DNA of 64,000 nucleotides from Lineus longissimus (lineage: Eukaryota; Nemertea; Pilidiophora; Heteronemertea; Lineidae): assembly GCF_910592395.1 (NCBI RefSeq), contig NC_088315.1:7874501-7938500 (forward strand). The letters run 5' to 3'. The notes under the pieces are model-generated. The model had not been told where the DNA came from. It made no database searches and worked only from the letters and a program-made list of their open reading frames with translations. How positions within the stretch are numbered: the stretch's first letter is position 1; each line of letters starts with the position of its first letter. Shown here one piece after another: positions 62,716 to 64,000 of this stretch. The translations under genes were made by a program, and so were the position numbers.

Positions 62716-64000
62716 GTGAGTTTCCTACCCAGTGCTCTAAAATAACACCCCCCTCCGGTTATTCTGATTGTTGGGCAGGCAAATCATAACAAAGATGCCA
62801 AACACTGTGCAGGTGACACAAAAGTGAGAAAAACCATCTCCAGCTTTGAAGAACTTCATTACATAATTACATCATGAACTGACGGGATCCTTAAAACGTA
62901 TATAAAATGTGTGGCTAAACCATTTGAGTGGAGTCTGCAAACGCCCACAGGGCACAAAATCAGAAATACAAATTCAGCTGAATCCAGATCAAAACATTAC
63001 GTCTCCCAAATCGGATCCAAGAAACATCGTCAGCCAACGAGGGTCAGTATTCTCAGTGCTCTAAACTAATCTGCTTTACGTTGTTGCGTTACTACAAAAG
63101 TCCTAATCCCTGTGTGTTGTCTTGAAGATTCTTTCTTACCATCGTCAAGTTTATGCCCAAGGAGGCTTACGGGGGTCTCGCGACATGTTGTGCTATGCTC
63201 CTGCGACGAGGGCTTGGGAAACAGCCGCTAAAGAAACAGGTGCCGCGACTTATAAGACGTTGTAAAATCTCAACATTTTCTTGGACGCTCTTATAATTCG
63301 CGTTAGGACTTTTGTATCTGCGAGGGTTTATGGTCAAATCCTGAATTATTTTGTGTCATGGGTTTAAGGCTGTGGGCATTTTCTGGTTGTAATTCCAAGA
63401 CTTGCACTGGCGTACAGAGTTGGCTTGAACATAGAAAAAGCATTTGGAGATCTGAAAATACGAATGAAGTTGCCTGATTTCCTAAGTGAAGGCTATATCC
63501 AAGTAAACATACCCAAAGGTTCTGCTTGCAGTCGGCAGACTTTAAGATTCACATTGTAATGCCTTTTACTCAGAAACTTGATGGTTATCGTAAGTGCAAG
63601 CCTGCAATTTTATCGAGACACTTTCCCTTTCACCTCTACTTGAAAACCCCTCTTCAAAATACATACACATGTAAGCATAGAACTTACAATTCAATTTTTA
63701 ACAGAAAATTTATAGAAATTGGTATAAAATCTTCTATTAATCAAACCTGCGACGATAAAACAAGAATTGATAAAGATTAGTCTTTATGACTTTACTTATT
63801 GTTCCAATATTTTACGCTCTTTCTTCTGTCAGACTCGGTCTAAAGATATCTCCAAATCAAGATGCTCAGCATAACGGTAAAAAAACTTGCCAGCATTGGC
63901 TGCATGAGCAATGATTAATATTTCAAACATATCTTTACGTAATGATGACAAAAGGACACATGATGTACTTGTCCTAGGGCGTGGCTAAAAATACAAGAAG
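62716..64000 (+). other. Non-coding, presumed start of intron 2 of the WDR4-like gene
   Basis: The segment begins with a GTGAGT donor. It contains one copy of a 27-bp dispersed repeat (63761-63787). An acceptor/donor-like pair (GCAG at about 63532 and GTAAGT near 63590) brackets a segment that hits a stop in the frame required by the upstream exon, so it was not called as an exon. Confidence 0.35.
63761..63787. repeat. 27-bp dispersed repeat with palindromic core, copy 2
   Basis: Matches 726-752 at 26 of 27 bases. The core is ATAAAGATTAGTCTTTAT, one change from a perfect palindrome. Chance identity of this length over a 64-kb window is unlikely, so it is probably the end of a dispersed element. 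Confidence 0.6.

Noticed and set aside
63533-63589. Possible third exon of the WDR4-like gene between GCAG and GTAAGT
   Set aside because: The frame required by the preceding phase-2 junction meets a stop codon inside it.

Overview
The window looks like nuclear DNA from a bilaterian animal, most likely a marine invertebrate. It is AT-rich, gene-poor, split by introns and dotted with degenerate minisatellites and small inverted-repeat elements. I saw no operons, rRNA or convincing tRNA genes, and no bacterial signals. The species cannot be fixed from the sequence; the one confident protein argues only for a bilaterian.

The one confident gene is a Onecut/HNF-6 transcription factor on the minus strand. 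Its first coding exon (about 50016 down to 49008) encodes the conserved N-terminal boxes and a complete CUT domain, and ends at a phase-1 splice donor exactly where vertebrate ONECUT genes split the CUT domain from the homeodomain. By eye I found no homeodomain exon in the 49 kb downstream (positions 1-49007). That stretch is therefore best read as one very large onecut intron, or the end of it. It carries repeats and several motif clusters that could be regulatory.

On the plus strand, two small exons (57259-57332 and 62641-62715) join in frame across a phase-2 intron. They form the N-terminus of a protein that resembles the start of WDR4, the non-catalytic WD40 subunit of the tRNA m7G46 methyltransferase. 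The rest of this gene would lie beyond position 64000. The two genes are head-to-head, about 7.2 kb apart. The space between them holds CpG-rich patches, three minisatellite arrays and a short Tc1/mariner-type element.

Inside intron 1 of the WDR4-like gene is a 774-bp non-autonomous transposon with long inverted arms and a perfect 9-bp target-site duplication, as in Mutator-like elements. Other repeats include a 39-bp minisatellite near 9.4 kb, a dispersed palindrome with copies near both window ends, and a repeat family present in opposite orientations at about 20.8 and 25.8 kb. I found no evidence for a new multi-gene system. The points most worth a second look are the distant onecut homeodomain exon, the Mutator-like foldback element, paired Onecut-type and RFX-type sites near or in the onecut gene, and a hairpin pair near 16.1 kb.
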